Below are positions 32,685 through 43,739 of a DNA stretch of 64,000 bases, piece after piece (position 1 is the stretch's first letter; each line of letters starts with the position of its first letter). The position numbers and the translations under genes are program-made. Origin of the DNA: Atkinsonella hypoxylon (Eukaryota > Ascomycota > Sordariomycetes > Hypocreales > Clavicipitaceae). The notes under the pieces were generated by a model, which ran no database searches, had not been told where the DNA came from, and worked only from the letters and a program-made list of their open reading frames with translations. Where the stretch lies: NCBI GenBank assembly GCA_000729835.1, contig JFHB01000109.1:37330-101329 (forward strand), given 5' to 3'.

Positions 32685-33568
32685 GTTCAGCAGGGCGTTG
32701 AGAGTTCAGGACTGCCTTTTTTCAACGTGCGTATGGGGGATGGGGGACGCATTATCTAGCAATATTTTAGTTCTCATGAACATCGGTAGAACTGGAGTAT
32801 CCCATCTACTGATTCCATATCGGAGGAAGCGCTGCTCGAATGGCCTGTTCCCCGGTCGGAGCATCTTTTGACAGGAATCTCTCCGGGAGTGGAGTATCGA
32901 ATAGTGGGGGTTTTTTTTCCTTTTTTTTTTTTTCCCTTGGCAATGGCACATTGTAAGTATTAGAACAAGCCGTGGATGAGTGTGGAAATTAGTCCGCGAT
33001 TGAATTCCCTTGAATTTCTCCGCATAACATCTGCCTGATCTTGTGGACTATCGTCGGCTGAGCTGTTGCCCGGTGTATACTGGGGTAAACCTGGGCTTTA
33101 GTCTACAATTGTAAAACCCCAGTGGGTGTGGGAAATGTGGGCGGATTTAGGATGGAAAAAAAAAATTAACCAACGGCTGTCCGAATTGCAGGGTCTCGGG
33201 AAGCACAAGTTGCTAATGATACTTGCTTGTGATTCTTATGGCTTTCGATACCTAGCAGTTTTATGTGATGATGGTATTGTATCAATTGATCTCGTCTTGT
33301 ATGCATAGTCTTTATTGGCAGTGGACGACCCCGATTGTCCGTCTCGGGCTAAGAATGCCGCAATCGCCAATCTGGCCAGCGCCGTCCTTCGTCGCATTTC
33401 GAGAGACAACTTCACAGCACTTGGATGGAAGCGGTTTTACTTTCAAGTAAAAATTTGTCTTCCCACACGGCAGTCCCTGCAACAACTAACAATTTTGTAT
33501 CGTACAGCATAACCACCCGTCAAGAACAGCACTTGTATCTAGACGAGGTTATTCTCTTACCATCATGA
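32685..33568. promoter_or_regulatory. Promoter region of the extradiol dioxygenase gene
   Basis: Holds the 12-bp cluster element at 32856 plus two GGAGTATC cores near 32790 and 32887 and a TCGGAGG near 32819, and an A/T-rich tract near 32911-32935. The remainder up to the LEA-like gene has no recognised gene. Confidence 0.55.
32856..32867 (+). promoter_or_regulatory. Cluster element TCGGAGCATCTT, dioxygenase upstream copy
   Basis: Perfect 12-bp match to 22373-22384. Its distance of 172 bp from the dioxygenase ATG is almost the same as that of the P450 copy (173 bp), but its orientation relative to the gene is opposite. Confidence 0.5.
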
Positions 33569-34024
33569 TTACAACTTGTTCTTCAAATCCTCCGCAGCGC
33601 CCTTTGCCTTGCCACGCGCCTCAGCAGCAGCGCCCTTAGCTTGGCCTTTCACTTCCTCGGCCTTGCCCTGCGCTTGACCCTTCAGCTCCTCGGCCTTGCC
33701 CTTGCTACCCCCAACGACAGTGTCGGCACCTTCCTTGACTTTGCTTCCCACGGTAGCTATGCATCCTCGTCAGCGTCCATTGACCAGTTTTCCCCGACGT
33801 CAAATCGAAGGAGGGGGGGTACCAGGCCCACCAGCAGCTTCAAGTCCAGGGAGGACAATGTTATCAGTGACGGTGCGGTCAACGGTCTTCAATCCATCTT
33901 TGACGCTCTCTGTCGGTGATTTTCGCATCGCAATAGTTGTGCTGAATGCTCGAGGACCTTGGACTGTCATGCCTCTGCACATAGGCATGACAGCGCGCAG
34001 AGTTCGTTCTGTGAGGAAAGACAT
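33569..34024 (-). CDS. LEA-like/CsbD-like stress protein, probably mitochondrial
   Basis: Two exons, 34024-33832 and 33756-33569, give 126 aa. The N-terminus MSFLTERTLRAVMPMCRGMT has the composition of a mitochondrial leader (RAFSTTIAMRKSP). The second half is an 11-13 residue amphipathic repeat: KVKEGADTVVGGSKGKAEEL, then GQAQGKAEEVKGQAKGAAAE and ARGKAKGAAEDLKNKL. Such Lys/Glu/Ala/Gly repeats are typical of LEA group 3 and CsbD-like proteins that protect membranes and proteins in drying or stress. No catalytic motif. The intron starts GTGGGC. Confidence 0.78.
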
Positions 34025-34901
34025 GATGGCTGTGAGCGGATCCAGATAATTCGGGTACTCGAAACGGTCAGGATAGTAGGTTCGCTTTCTCAGACGAAAA
34101 ATTACTGGAAACGAATGAAAGATTGCTGCCCGGGTGTTTTTTTTACTTTTATAAGATGACAGGCGCAAGGCGTTAACCCTGCTTTCTTCGGATAACGCTG
34201 TGGGAAGGTGCACGCATGATGTCATGACAATGGGTTGAGCGCGGGGCAAAAGCTCCTATTCGCTGGAGAATGGGCCAGCAACAGTGCCAGATGCGGGAAT
34301 GACGCAACTTGACTTGCGCCCCTGCTTGGGACGATTGCCGGTTGGTGGAAACTGATCGAGATCGGCGCGAGAATGATTCACTTGCAGTAGCTTTTCGTTG
34401 ATCCAGAGATTCTGCCTATAGTGCTCAGCAGCGTTTGAGTGATACTATTCGGGCACGTTGGCCTGTATGCTTGCTGGGCACTGTGACAGTCTTACTTCTG
34501 GGAGCAATTGCCGTTCAATTGCCATCTCGACCGACTGGACGGGGAAGCTTTTCTGTAGATTGGCTTCATTGATTTGCGCAGTGGCAACGAAATGTTCCTG
34601 CATGGTCGCACAAAGCGATCCACAAAGCCATCCGTTTTGAATCTTACAGAAAAGTGAACTCTGAGTTTGTGACAATGGGGCAATTATCACACATGAACAT
34701 ATTGATGTCCATAGTACAGACAGAAACAGGATCCTTGTTGTTGAGCATCATACTACTCTTTGTCGTTCGTGGTATGCAGCAGTCATAGCTTCTCGAAACG
34801 GCCGCCTGTCTGTCTATCGGTTTGTCCTTCACTCCACGCCCACATTAAATCCCATTGTTCGTCCTTTATTTACGCCCCGCTTTCCACCCTCCATGCCATG
34901 A
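34025..34901. other. Intergenic
   Basis: 5' flank of the LEA-like gene and 3' flank of the PheRS alpha gene, both on the minus strand. Nothing recognised. Confidence 0.55.
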
Positions 34902-37034
34902 TTATTCCTTGTCCAATCGCACTGCAGGACTATTCCGTATGAAGTTCAGGTCGACCTTGTGGCCCAGCAGTTCACGAATGTTGGAAATGCCGTATTTGAT
35001 CATGGTGGGTCGTTCGAGTGATAGACCCCAGCCGAAGACGCGCATATCCTTGCTGCATGGAGGGTAAGCCTTAGATCCGGACAGAGACATAAAGACAACA
35101 TGTTGACTTACGGGAGGCCCATGGATTCTAACATTTCGGCTCGAAACATGCCGCTGTTACCGATTTCAACCAGCTTTCCAAGGCCCTTGTCTGCTGAACG
35201 TTAGTAATCTTCACATTGGATTTATAAAGAATTGCGAAGATGCAGACTTACGGTAAGAGAAAATTTCCATGCTAGGTTCAGTGTCTACCACCAAAACTTG
35301 GTCAATATCAATTTAGAAAACACATTACACATTAGAATGTCAATGGGACTCACAAGGGTTATAGGCACACTTGTACTTGAGGTCGGTGATACCCATCTTG
35401 CCGAAGAAAATGTCCATAAACTGCCCGATTTAGCAAGTCAACCTCCACTGGCGGGACTCCCTATGCGTCTCACCTCCATAAGACCACCCAAGGTAAGGTT
35501 ATAATCCGCAATCACACCCTCAACTTGATGGAACTCAGCCAAATGGGTGGCGTCAACGGTCTCGTTACGGAAGACGCGATCAATGGAGAAATAGCGCGCT
35601 GGTGGCGGACGACCATCGGGGCCCTTCTGCTGTGCCAGTTTGTACAGCATGTTGGCACTGATCGCAGTGGTGTGCGTTCGAAGGACGAGTTTTCGAGATT
35701 CGTCACCCGACCAAGGGTATCGGTAACCTATTGAGCCGTATTTTCCGTTCTATGTCCTGGTTAGAACTTTGACTATCTGATGTCCGATGTCATAATAGTT
35801 GAATACATACTTGGTGGACTTCCTTGACATTATCCCAGTATGCCTTATAATCCGCCTTGTCGCTCTCATCCTCAGCCCTGGGCATATCTGCCAACTGAGG
35901 GTCAGAGACGTAGAACTGAGAAACAACATTAGTCTCAGTTATGGTTATGATGTCCCTCCTATGCAAATTCTTCCCGCATTACTCACAGTGTCCTGCATAT
36001 CACGAGCAGGGTGTTGCTGGGGGACAAAAAGCGTATCAAAATTCCAGAAGCCAGATTCAACAAACCTTGACCGCAATCGATTAGCAACCCACGCGTGTCA
36101 TCGAGCTTAAGTGACTATGAACATACTTGTCTGTGGGCATTTCCTGGAAACCCATTTCGAAGAAGATCTGTCTGAGCTCTGAGCGAACCTTATTCAAGGG
36201 GTGCAGGGCTCCAGATTGCTGATCGGCACCCAAGGCCTTGAAATTATATCCTTTGAAAGTAGCAGTCTTCCATGAACCGCTGGCAATCATCTCGGCGGTT
36301 AAGTCAGTAGCAAGCTCGGGGATCTTGAGAGCGAATTTGTCGCCTTTTTCAATTTTGAAGCTGATGATCTTTTGTGTTCGGACAAGCTTGCGTTTCTTCA
36401 GGTCAGCCAACGTCTTGGCATCGGGGTACGTCCGCGTCGACTGAATGATTTGCATCTGTTCCTTGGTAGTATCCTGAATGGAGTCTCTCTGAGTTTCCGT
36501 ATTAGTCCAGGTCCTTTATATAATGCCTAATCTTCATGCACATATATTTTCAACTCACAGCCGCCTTAAATTTGCCATCTGCGATATCGGTCATATCAGC
36601 CACACCGTATCACACAGCTCGAGTTCGACAACGAATCTAGGCGCTCAGGTAGACTTACCTTGAGTTTTTGATATCCATTTCTCTCTAAAAGCTCTGCCTT
36701 GGCCAATTTTAACGACGTTTTTGTCACCAATAGCCTTCTCAAGCTCTTGGATGGTCAGCCCCTCCATGGCGGCCCGCAAGGTCTCGAATACACGAGCCTC
36801 GTGGCTGCCATTGGCGGCGATCTGCTCGCCTTCGGATTCCAAGAGAGCCTCTTCACGGTCGAGCGTCTCATACTTCACCATTTCCCGCGAAGCGAGTCTG
36901 TCCAGAGCTCCTTTGACATCGGTGGATGGCGTCGATGGAAAGGCTTCGGAGGAGAGGAGGGGTGATTTGTTGTCGAGGGCGTGAAGGATCTGGGTGGCGA
37001 GGTCCCTGGCCGGGACGGGAGATTGTGCCACCAT
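34902..37034 (-). CDS. frs2: Cytosolic phenylalanyl-tRNA synthetase alpha subunit
   Basis: Ten exons: 37034-36659, 36578-36559, 36488-36127, 36065-35987, 35915-35811, 35749-35474, 35420-35354, 35284-35252, 35190-35112 and 35052-34902, giving 515 aa with all phases closing. It charges tRNA-Phe as an alpha2-beta2 enzyme. N-terminal helical domain (ARDLATQILHALDNKSPLLS), then GALHPLNKVRSELRQIF. Class II motif 2 is within YFSIDRVFRNETVDATHLAEFHQVEG. The C-terminal catalytic parts are KYKCAYNPYTEPSMEIFSYH, GMFRAEMLESMGLPKDMRV and motif 3-like GWGLSLERPTMIKYGI. Two exons are very short (20 and 33 nt). Length matches eukaryotic FARSA (~500 aa). Confidence 0.95.
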
Positions 37035-37876
37035 TTTAGAATAGTATTCCTCGTCTGTGGGTTGAGTTCTTTGCGACGCCCACGGCGAGAAGCTGGTGAC
37101 AGTGCCTTGCGTGGTGGGATGGATGATGGGATTACTTGAGTCACAAATTATGTCCCGCCGGTCCCCTAAGAATTTCCCTTGGTCTACGGAATGTGCCCCG
37201 CCAGTCAGCCCAAGCTGCCAAACGCCGACCTTCAAGGTGGGGCTCCGAATGTCGCCGCTCTTGGTACAGGGCTCACATTAATTATACTACCTACCTAGGT
37301 AGGTAGTTAGTACTGTGTATTCTGTCTGATACTCGGTCCCAGGAGATCTAAGCTGAACATAACTTGTGGCTTGGCGCCCGGGTTTTGTGACACTGAAATC
37401 GCCCATGTACGGAATAAGGCAAACATAATACACATTTGTTCCTGAAGAATGTTAAGATACGACACGAAACGACGAGTTGCAACCGTGACCACTAAAGCGA
37501 AGCGTTATCAGTTAGATGCAAAACATGTAAGGTTAACTCCAGACCGCTAATCATGTCTCGAATAGGCCATTTTACCCGCTTGACAACCAGTAATTAAGTA
37601 CATTTTTGCGTCGGATAATGCTTCTAGCTACAGGGTAGGCTTTGTCAAAGTCGGCAGTGGCACCAAAATAATGCAAACTCCAAAGCATAACAAGCAGCGT
37701 AAATCAAAGGCGGAGGTAACAAAGCGAGACGAGGATGAGAAAAAAAGGGCTTCAGAGCATGCTTGGTATACTCGAGGTGCAACTAACGAAAAAGCATTGA
37801 GTACGATGACCGACGAACTCACCACAGCGTTTCGATAATCCCAGCAAAAAGAAATGAAGTGACTACGATGGAGCTC
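37035..37876. other. Intergenic, PheRS 5' flank
   Basis: Contains the perfect palindrome at 37286-37307 and otherwise no recognised gene or site between the PheRS start and the tRNA gene. Confidence 0.55.
37286..37307. repeat. 22-bp perfect palindrome centred on ACCTAGGT
   Basis: The sequence is its own reverse complement over all 22 bp: half-site ACTACCTACCT joined to its complement. It lies 252 bp upstream of the PheRS start codon. Its core TACCTAGGTA is shared with the palindrome at 46145. Confidence 0.9.
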
Positions 37877-37961
37877 TGGACGAACAGGGAATCGAACCCT
37901 GGACCACTCCCAAACATGCTATTTGTGCTAAGGGAGTATTATACCACTAAACCATTCGCCC
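37877..37961 (-). tRNA. tRNA-Ala (anticodon AGC) with 13-nt intron
   Basis: On the minus strand the acceptor stem GGGCGAA pairs with TTCGTCC, including a G3:T70 wobble, the identity pair for alanyl-tRNA synthetase, with A73 as discriminator. Anticodon stem CTCCC/GGGAG encloses loop TTAGCA..T. The T arm is CAGGG-TTCGATT-CCCTG. A 13-nt intron sits after position 37, the eukaryotic tRNA splice site. The D arm (GGTTTAGTGGTATAATA) looks more like a Gly or Pro tRNA D arm, but anticodon loop and G3:T70 both point to Ala. Confidence 0.88.
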
Positions 37962-38402
37962 TCGGCACTTTTAAAAATGCGGGTCCTTATTTACAAATCT
38001 ATTGAGTTCTTCAAATCTGTGCGTGGAGGTGTGGTTCCCGTGCTAGAGAACTCAGGGTCTAGAAGTCTCCCGACGAATAGACGAATAGGAGAGAATGGCG
38101 GGTTGAGGTGGCGGGGCTTTTAGCGAGCCGTCGTCGTACTCCGATCCCAATTAGGAAAGCCGTTATCAGCCTTCGAGCCGTTATCTGGTTCTGCAAGCCC
38201 AGATTTACATCTTTCATAGTTACATAAACAAACGTAGACCTGAGACACAATAATAAGAACAAGAAACTCTTGGAGTACTTCTCTACTCCCTTTCCCACCG
38301 CCTCTTTTCGTTCATATGCAAATACCCACTAAATCCCCACATAGCTTGCGACGACATAGTAGAAGTGAAAAGAGACCTGAACAGAATGTGCCTAATCCAG
38401 TG
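37962..38402. other. Intergenic
   Basis: tRNA 5' flank and 3' flank of the DUF6594 gene. Nothing else recognised. Confidence 0.55.
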
Positions 38403-40342
38403 TCATTTCACTGCTCCAGCCACTACCGCCATAGCAACACAGTATAAGCCGAAATACACAACCCAGTCCCGTTTGTGGCGTTCGACTTCAGGTAGCAAGC
38501 CTGATTGTTCGACCATGATAGTGATGCTGAGCGCGACAAGAAGAACCACGGCCATGCGACCTATAAAGCTAGGTATAATGGAAAAGATCATGATAGGCAC
38601 AATTACAATACAAGTACCTGACAAAGCAAGCCGTATCAACAGCGCGTCATCTGGCTTGCTAGATGGGCTTTGGTCCAGCCGAGTGGGCGTAGATGGTGAG
38701 CTGCCATTATCCTTGAAGAAGCCGTGAAACTGTTGATCATCAGTTGTCTTGGGCATAGGTGTTTGCCCGTCCGCGGCAGTATTAAATTCATCAACTGATT
38801 GGTTCTGAGCACCCAACGAGATGAGGTCATTTGACGCATCGAGAAATCGCGTCTCATCGTCGACAATCAGTCTGGTGGTGGTGAGGTACGTTTTGTACAT
38901 ATGAATATCTCGCCACGTTGGGGCTGGTATGTCCTGAACTTTGCAAAATGATGCGAGAACTTGATCTACGAAAGGGTCAGTCCATACGAAGAAAATAAGC
39001 ATCGAGGAAAAAGAAAAGTCAGAGTAAAAAAGAGATCGTGCATACTGTATTGGCTGAGTTTATAGCCGATGAGACCAAGTATTTCGGTCTTTTGATCCGC
39101 CAAGTTGCCACTAATCCAGCGGTCTTGGCGCCGGGATGCGGGTATCACACCTCCTGCGTAGCTTCTCTTAGCCGTGTCCTTGGCTTCCAATGAGATGAGC
39201 TGCCGTTCTAGGTCAGCGATCTCGTCTTGCATGTACAACAGCAAACGATGGTTTAATGCGTCGAAACGGCGGTATATCGGCGTGATGGGCTGCCCTCCAG
39301 TATCGCCAGACAACTTCGCCGCCAACAGATGGTATCCGCTAGGTGCCATATCGTCCAGGCGGTTGGCAATATCAGTGTAGCCCGGACCGGTGTGAACTTC
39401 TGAGCAATTGTCATTGAGTGAGATATTGAGGTTGGAAGATGGTGCGGACGGCGTGTGATGTTCCCATGACGGGTTGACAACTCTTCTGGGAGATATCTCG
39501 GAACCATGGTCCTCACGAATGTTTACAGACTCTTCAAATAGCCGCAAAGAAGGCTGTTGAGCAGACCATCCGAGCTGTTGCCTCCTGTCCTCAGTCTGAG
39601 GACCAGGAAACACGTTGTTTTGTCCCCCATTTGTAGGTATGCGTTCATGATTTTGCCAGATCGGTCCCTCTGAGACCACTCTACGAGAGGCAGTACTGCT
39701 TGCCCGCGACGTAGACACTGGATACTTGGTCGGACCATGCGAGACTAGGTAGTCCATCACACTCGGTCGACGCTTCGATGTGTTTTGCCGGGCAGTTTGT
39801 TGAACGGGCGGATCAGAGGGCTCGGGCTGCTGTCGATGTGACTCATCATCTCTGCGCCCCTGCAAACATTTATCTGATTTGAGAGTTTCGATGTTCTTGT
39901 ATGGTGCGCCTGGGCTGACTGCAGCCTCAATCAGGGGAGGTGTGGTGACACAGAATGATGATGGCGGGGTGTAATTAGGAGGATTATGAGAATCATCATC
40001 TTCTTCCCAGTCCTCCACCACAGCTGTAATGGAAGATTTGGAGGACATATGTGGCGAGGAGCGAGGAGATGCAATCTGTGAACAAGGCGATGATGTTCGC
40101 ATGGCCGCACAGGAGTCCATGCTGTTGTCGACAAAGCCTAAAGGAGATTTCGTCCCGATCTGATTTTCCTGGGTCGAGGGGATTTCCATCTCATTTTCCG
40201 GTGACAGAGAGGCTCCTTCGTCTTTTTCCACAGGCTGGACGTTGGGTAAAGTCACCGACTCGTTCATGGCCTTGTCTCCATCGGTTTCCGCTTTCATTTT
40301 TGCAATAGGTTTGGATAGAAGATCACTCCTTCCAGGAGTCAT
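38403..40342 (-). CDS. DUF6594 membrane protein of unknown function
   Basis: Two exons, 40342-39046 and 38965-38403, give 619 aa from ATG MTPGRSDLLSK; the frame is open further upstream but only from a TTG. The first ~350 residues are Ser/Pro-rich and probably disordered. The conserved part begins ANRLDDMAPSGYHLLAAKLS, then PIYRRFDALNHRLLLYMQDEIADLERQL (the DUF6594 signature helix) and SQYNQVLASFCKVQDIPAPT across the intron. The C-terminus has three hydrophobic helices (ALSGTCIVIVPIMIFSIIP, GRMAVVLLVALSITIMV, VVYFGLYCVAMAVVAGAVK). This fungus-specific family has no assigned biochemical role. The long N-terminal tail is an extra relative to short family members. Confidence 0.82.
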
Positions 40343-41864
40343 GCCTCGAAAATTGGGAAAGGGTATGTAATATGTGAGAAATAGAAGGGAGGGGCTGGTC
40401 GGGGAAACAACGATGGCAACAGAAAACTCATCCTCTAGCTCAAATAGCAGTCGGGTAAAGCGCTTCAAAATAGAGCTACAGTGTCAGTAGTTAAACAGTC
40501 TCAAGTCAAATAGTGCGATACCAGGCCTTGTGTCTACAGTATGGGGAATCCTGCAGCATGATTTGATGTTGCACAGCGTAGGTTTGCATGCCTCGTTATG
40601 GTACGGGGTACATACGCACGAACACAAACGGTCATGATATTAAGCAAATGGAACAGAGCACTAATACCTATTGAGCACTCTGTCTGCATATTATAGGGGC
40701 CGCATGCACCAATTACGCGGGCGAAACAACGTTAGCCGAAGGGCACAAAAGTGACGCATATTGATGTGATGACACGTGTTGACGGATCAGAGACGCACCA
40801 GCATGCCTATGTACGCAGCAGATGATGCAAAAGCCGCATAAGCCGCCGTCTCGGCACATTTGTGCGGTCGAAGGACATGGCGACATGGCTGGTTGGCTTG
40901 CTGTTTGTGAAGAGCCCAAGGCCCTCGTCCAAGATTCGACTCCATCCAAGTCATGGGATCCTTGGGGGCCTTGATTGTCATGGGCATCCAGACCATCTAG
41001 ACCATCTAGACTAGACCATCCAGACATGCCGAGATGGACGAGGCCGTTCTCAGTCGCAGGATATGGCACAAGTCCGTGATCCCATTCAAATCTACCCAAC
41101 GATGCCCGATGCCCGACGCACACTAGTTACTGCTTCCTCAAGAAGCTCAGACAATACAATCTCTGTTGCCGGACAAGAACTATAACCTTCCAGCCACCCG
41201 TCAAGGTTCGAGAGGGGACCGGGCCCTGCGAGTTTGTTGGCCAAGCTCGCGGCGTCTGCGTCAACGTTGGGGTCAAAGCTCGGGAGGTGGGTTGGTGCGA
41301 ACAAAGCAATAATCATGAACAATGAATAGCCCAGAAAGAATGACGCAAGGGATGGTCAAATTAACCGACCCTCACGGCTTTTGGCGATGTTAGTGTTAAG
41401 GGTCGGATTAAATTGACACCCGCGTGCGCGGGAACCTAGTCGAAGTCGAGTCTGGTAGGGCCAATCCGTCGTCCTACCGTCTGCAGTGCAGCGGCCCCCA
41501 CAATAGCTCTTCCCGTCTCCCATCCCATCCAATCCCGAGACCGTCCTTAAACCGCAGGTGGTCTGAAAATAGTGCGGCCAGAACGCTCTTGTCACCAGCA
41601 TCTTTCTTCATTCGCTCGTCAATCCCCATAACCTCTTGATCCGGCGCGGCGTCCATCGAATCGTCGAAGCCGAGAGTCACAAATTTAGAGGTGCATGATA
41701 TGGCTTGTTTCGCCGACAGCGGACAGTTTAGCCAATGCATCGCATGACGACACACACCTGCTCCCAAATTCCCGAACGAAGAGCCACCTCCAACTTTGGT
41801 AGCAGATGACCTGCCTGTGACCGATAGGTTGAACAGTGGCCTTTCAGTCTCGTCTCAGGAAGCA
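40343..41864. other. Intergenic between divergent DUF6594 and GatB genes
   Basis: Contains a small cluster of GACCATCTAGA-type direct repeats near 40990-41020. Several open frames of 60-136 codons occur but show no motifs and are probably chance. Confidence 0.5.
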
Positions 41865-43739
41865 ATGAGCCGATCACGAATTGCTGAGGTAGGGAGTTAC
41901 CTCTTGGAAGGGAGACTCTCCAGGAGAGGTTGCTTGGCAGTTCGTCATGGTTCTAGCCGTAACCAAGTGGCTCTATGGCAGCAGAGACCGCTCCGCGCAC
42001 TTCATCTTAGTCAAACTGCGACGGCGGCTTTGAAAGCGCGAGATTCGGCAATTCCTCTGCGAAAACAATTGAAGGAGGAGGCGAGACTCGCCAAGAAACA
42101 TGGCAAACAAAAATCAAAAGGCGACTCTCAGACGGTCAATGGATGGGAGCTGACCGTCGGCATTGAAATTCATGCGCAGCTCAATACAGGCCGCAAGCTT
42201 TTTTCTCCAGCTACCACGTCCTTCAATGACGAACCAAACAGCCATGTGGCCGTTTTCGATGTGGCCATGCCCGGCAGTCAACCTCTTTTCCAAAAGGAAA
42301 CTTTGACACCGGCTCTTCGGGCTGCGCTGGCTCTCAATTGCGAGATCCAGCCTGTGAGCCGCTTTGACAGAAAGCACTACTTCTGGTGGGACCAACCTTC
42401 GGGATATCAGATTACGCAGTACTACGAGCCTTTTGCCAAGAACGGGCACATTACATTGCTGGCTCGAGATGGTATTGCCGCCGAAGATGGCGAGGGCGTC
42501 ACTGTACGCATCAAGCAAGTGCAGCTGGAGCAGGATACGGCAAAAACATTGGCCCAGACCGGGAATCTACAGTGGTTGGACTTCAATCGAGTTGGTGTCC
42601 CACTCATTGAAATTATTACCGAACCTGACATGCACCACCCGCGGACTGCTGCCGCCTTTGTGCGAAAAGTTCAGCTCCTCCTCAATGCCGCTAATTCCTG
42701 CGTTGCCGGTATGGAAACAGGTGGACTCAGAGCAGATGTGAATGTATCTGTTCGGAAATCAGACGACTCATCGCAGTCGTTGGGCACGAGGACCGAGATA
42801 AAAAATCTCAGCACCATTAAGGCCGTTGAAGATGCGATTATTGCTGAAAGAGACCGTCAAATTCGCGAACTAGAAGCTGGTGGCGTGATTGCTGGCGAGA
42901 CGCGGGGATGGTCGCTGGGTTCCAATGAGACGCGCAGATTGCGAGGCAAAGAAGGCGAAGTTGACTACCGCTACATGCCTGATCCTGATATTGCACCGCT
43001 AGTCATAGGAAGTGATCTGGTCGACCACCTCCGAAACTCGTTGGCAGTATTGCCAGATACTGAGATCGACAAGTTAGTACATGAGCATGGATTGACACCA
43101 AAAGACGCTCTTTCGCTCATCGTATTGGATGACGGGGCCCGCATTCAGTACTACTACAAGGTGCTGAATAGCCTCCACGATATTTATCTAGCTGAATCTT
43201 CGGGAAAACCAGATTCAACCTCGCCCGAACTCAAGACTTATGCCACTCTGACAGCCAATTGGATCCTTCACGAGCTCGGTCATTTGACAACCTACAAGGC
43301 CGGTCCTCTAGCCGCAACAGAGTTGACCTTCACCAATGATGGGGAGTGCGCGCAAATTCCGGCCTCCGAGCTATCTCAACTGCTCTACTATCTTAGTCAA
43401 AAGCGAATTACAGGAAAAGTCGCAAAAGAGCTTCTATTTTCAATATATTTCGATGAACTCTCTGGTGGCGTCGCCGCGACGATTGAGGCCAATGACCTGT
43501 GGTTTCATGAGATATCGGTAGACGAGTATCGCCAGCTAGCCGAGGAAGCGCTGGCTGGCCAAGAAGCCGTCTTGCAAGAGTTTGTGAACTACAAGAAATT
43601 CCCGCAGGGGAAGCTGATGTTTCTAGTTGGCAAGATGTTGAGGATGGGACCGGCAGAGCGCATTGATCCTGTGACGGCTCAGGCTGTCATGAGAGAGCGT
43701 GTCGAAGGATTACGAGGTGAAGCGCCTGGTTCTATCTAA
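41865..43739 (+). CDS. gatB/PET112: Mitochondrial glutamyl-tRNA(Gln) amidotransferase subunit B
   Basis: Single exon, 624 aa from ATG at 41865 (MSRSRIAEVG); the frame is open to a TTG 23 codons upstream. A mitochondrial leader (about residues 1-70) precedes NGWELTVGIEIHAQLNTGRKLFS, the GatB N-terminal signature. DRKHYFWWDQPSGYQITQYY, VQLEQDTAKTL, FNRVGVPLIEIITEPD and GLRADVNVSVRKS follow. The central blocks are RTEIKNLSTIKAVEDAI and DYRYMPDPDIAPL, and the C-terminal YqeY-like domain ends FLVGKMLRMG..DPVTAQAVMRE. With GatA it converts Glu-tRNA(Gln) to Gln-tRNA(Gln) in mitochondria. Complete length. Confidence 0.95.
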   Translation: MSRSRIAEVGSYLLEGRLSRRGCLAVRHGSSRNQVALWQQRPLRALHLSQTATAALKARDSAIPLRKQLKEEARLAKKHGKQKSKGDSQTVNGWELTVGIEIHAQLNTGRKLFSPATTSFNDEPNSHVAVFDVAMPGSQPLFQKETLTPALRAALALNCEIQPVSRFDRKHYFWWDQPSGYQITQYYEPFAKNGHITLLARDGIAAEDGEGVTVRIKQVQLEQDTAKTLAQTGNLQWLDFNRVGVPLIEIITEPDMHHPRTAAAFVRKVQLLLNAANSCVAGMETGGLRADVNVSVRKSDDSSQSLGTRTEIKNLSTIKAVEDAIIAERDRQIRELEAGGVIAGETRGWSLGSNETRRLRGKEGEVDYRYMPDPDIAPLVIGSDLVDHLRNSLAVLPDTEIDKLVHEHGLTPKDALSLIVLDDGARIQYYYKVLNSLHDIYLAESSGKPDSTSPELKTYATLTANWILHELGHLTTYKAGPLAATELTFTNDGECAQIPASELSQLLYYLSQKRITGKVAKELLFSIYFDELSGGVAATIEANDLWFHEISVDEYRQLAEEALAGQEAVLQEFVNYKKFPQGKLMFLVGKMLRMGPAERIDPVTAQAVMRERVEGLRGEAPGSI

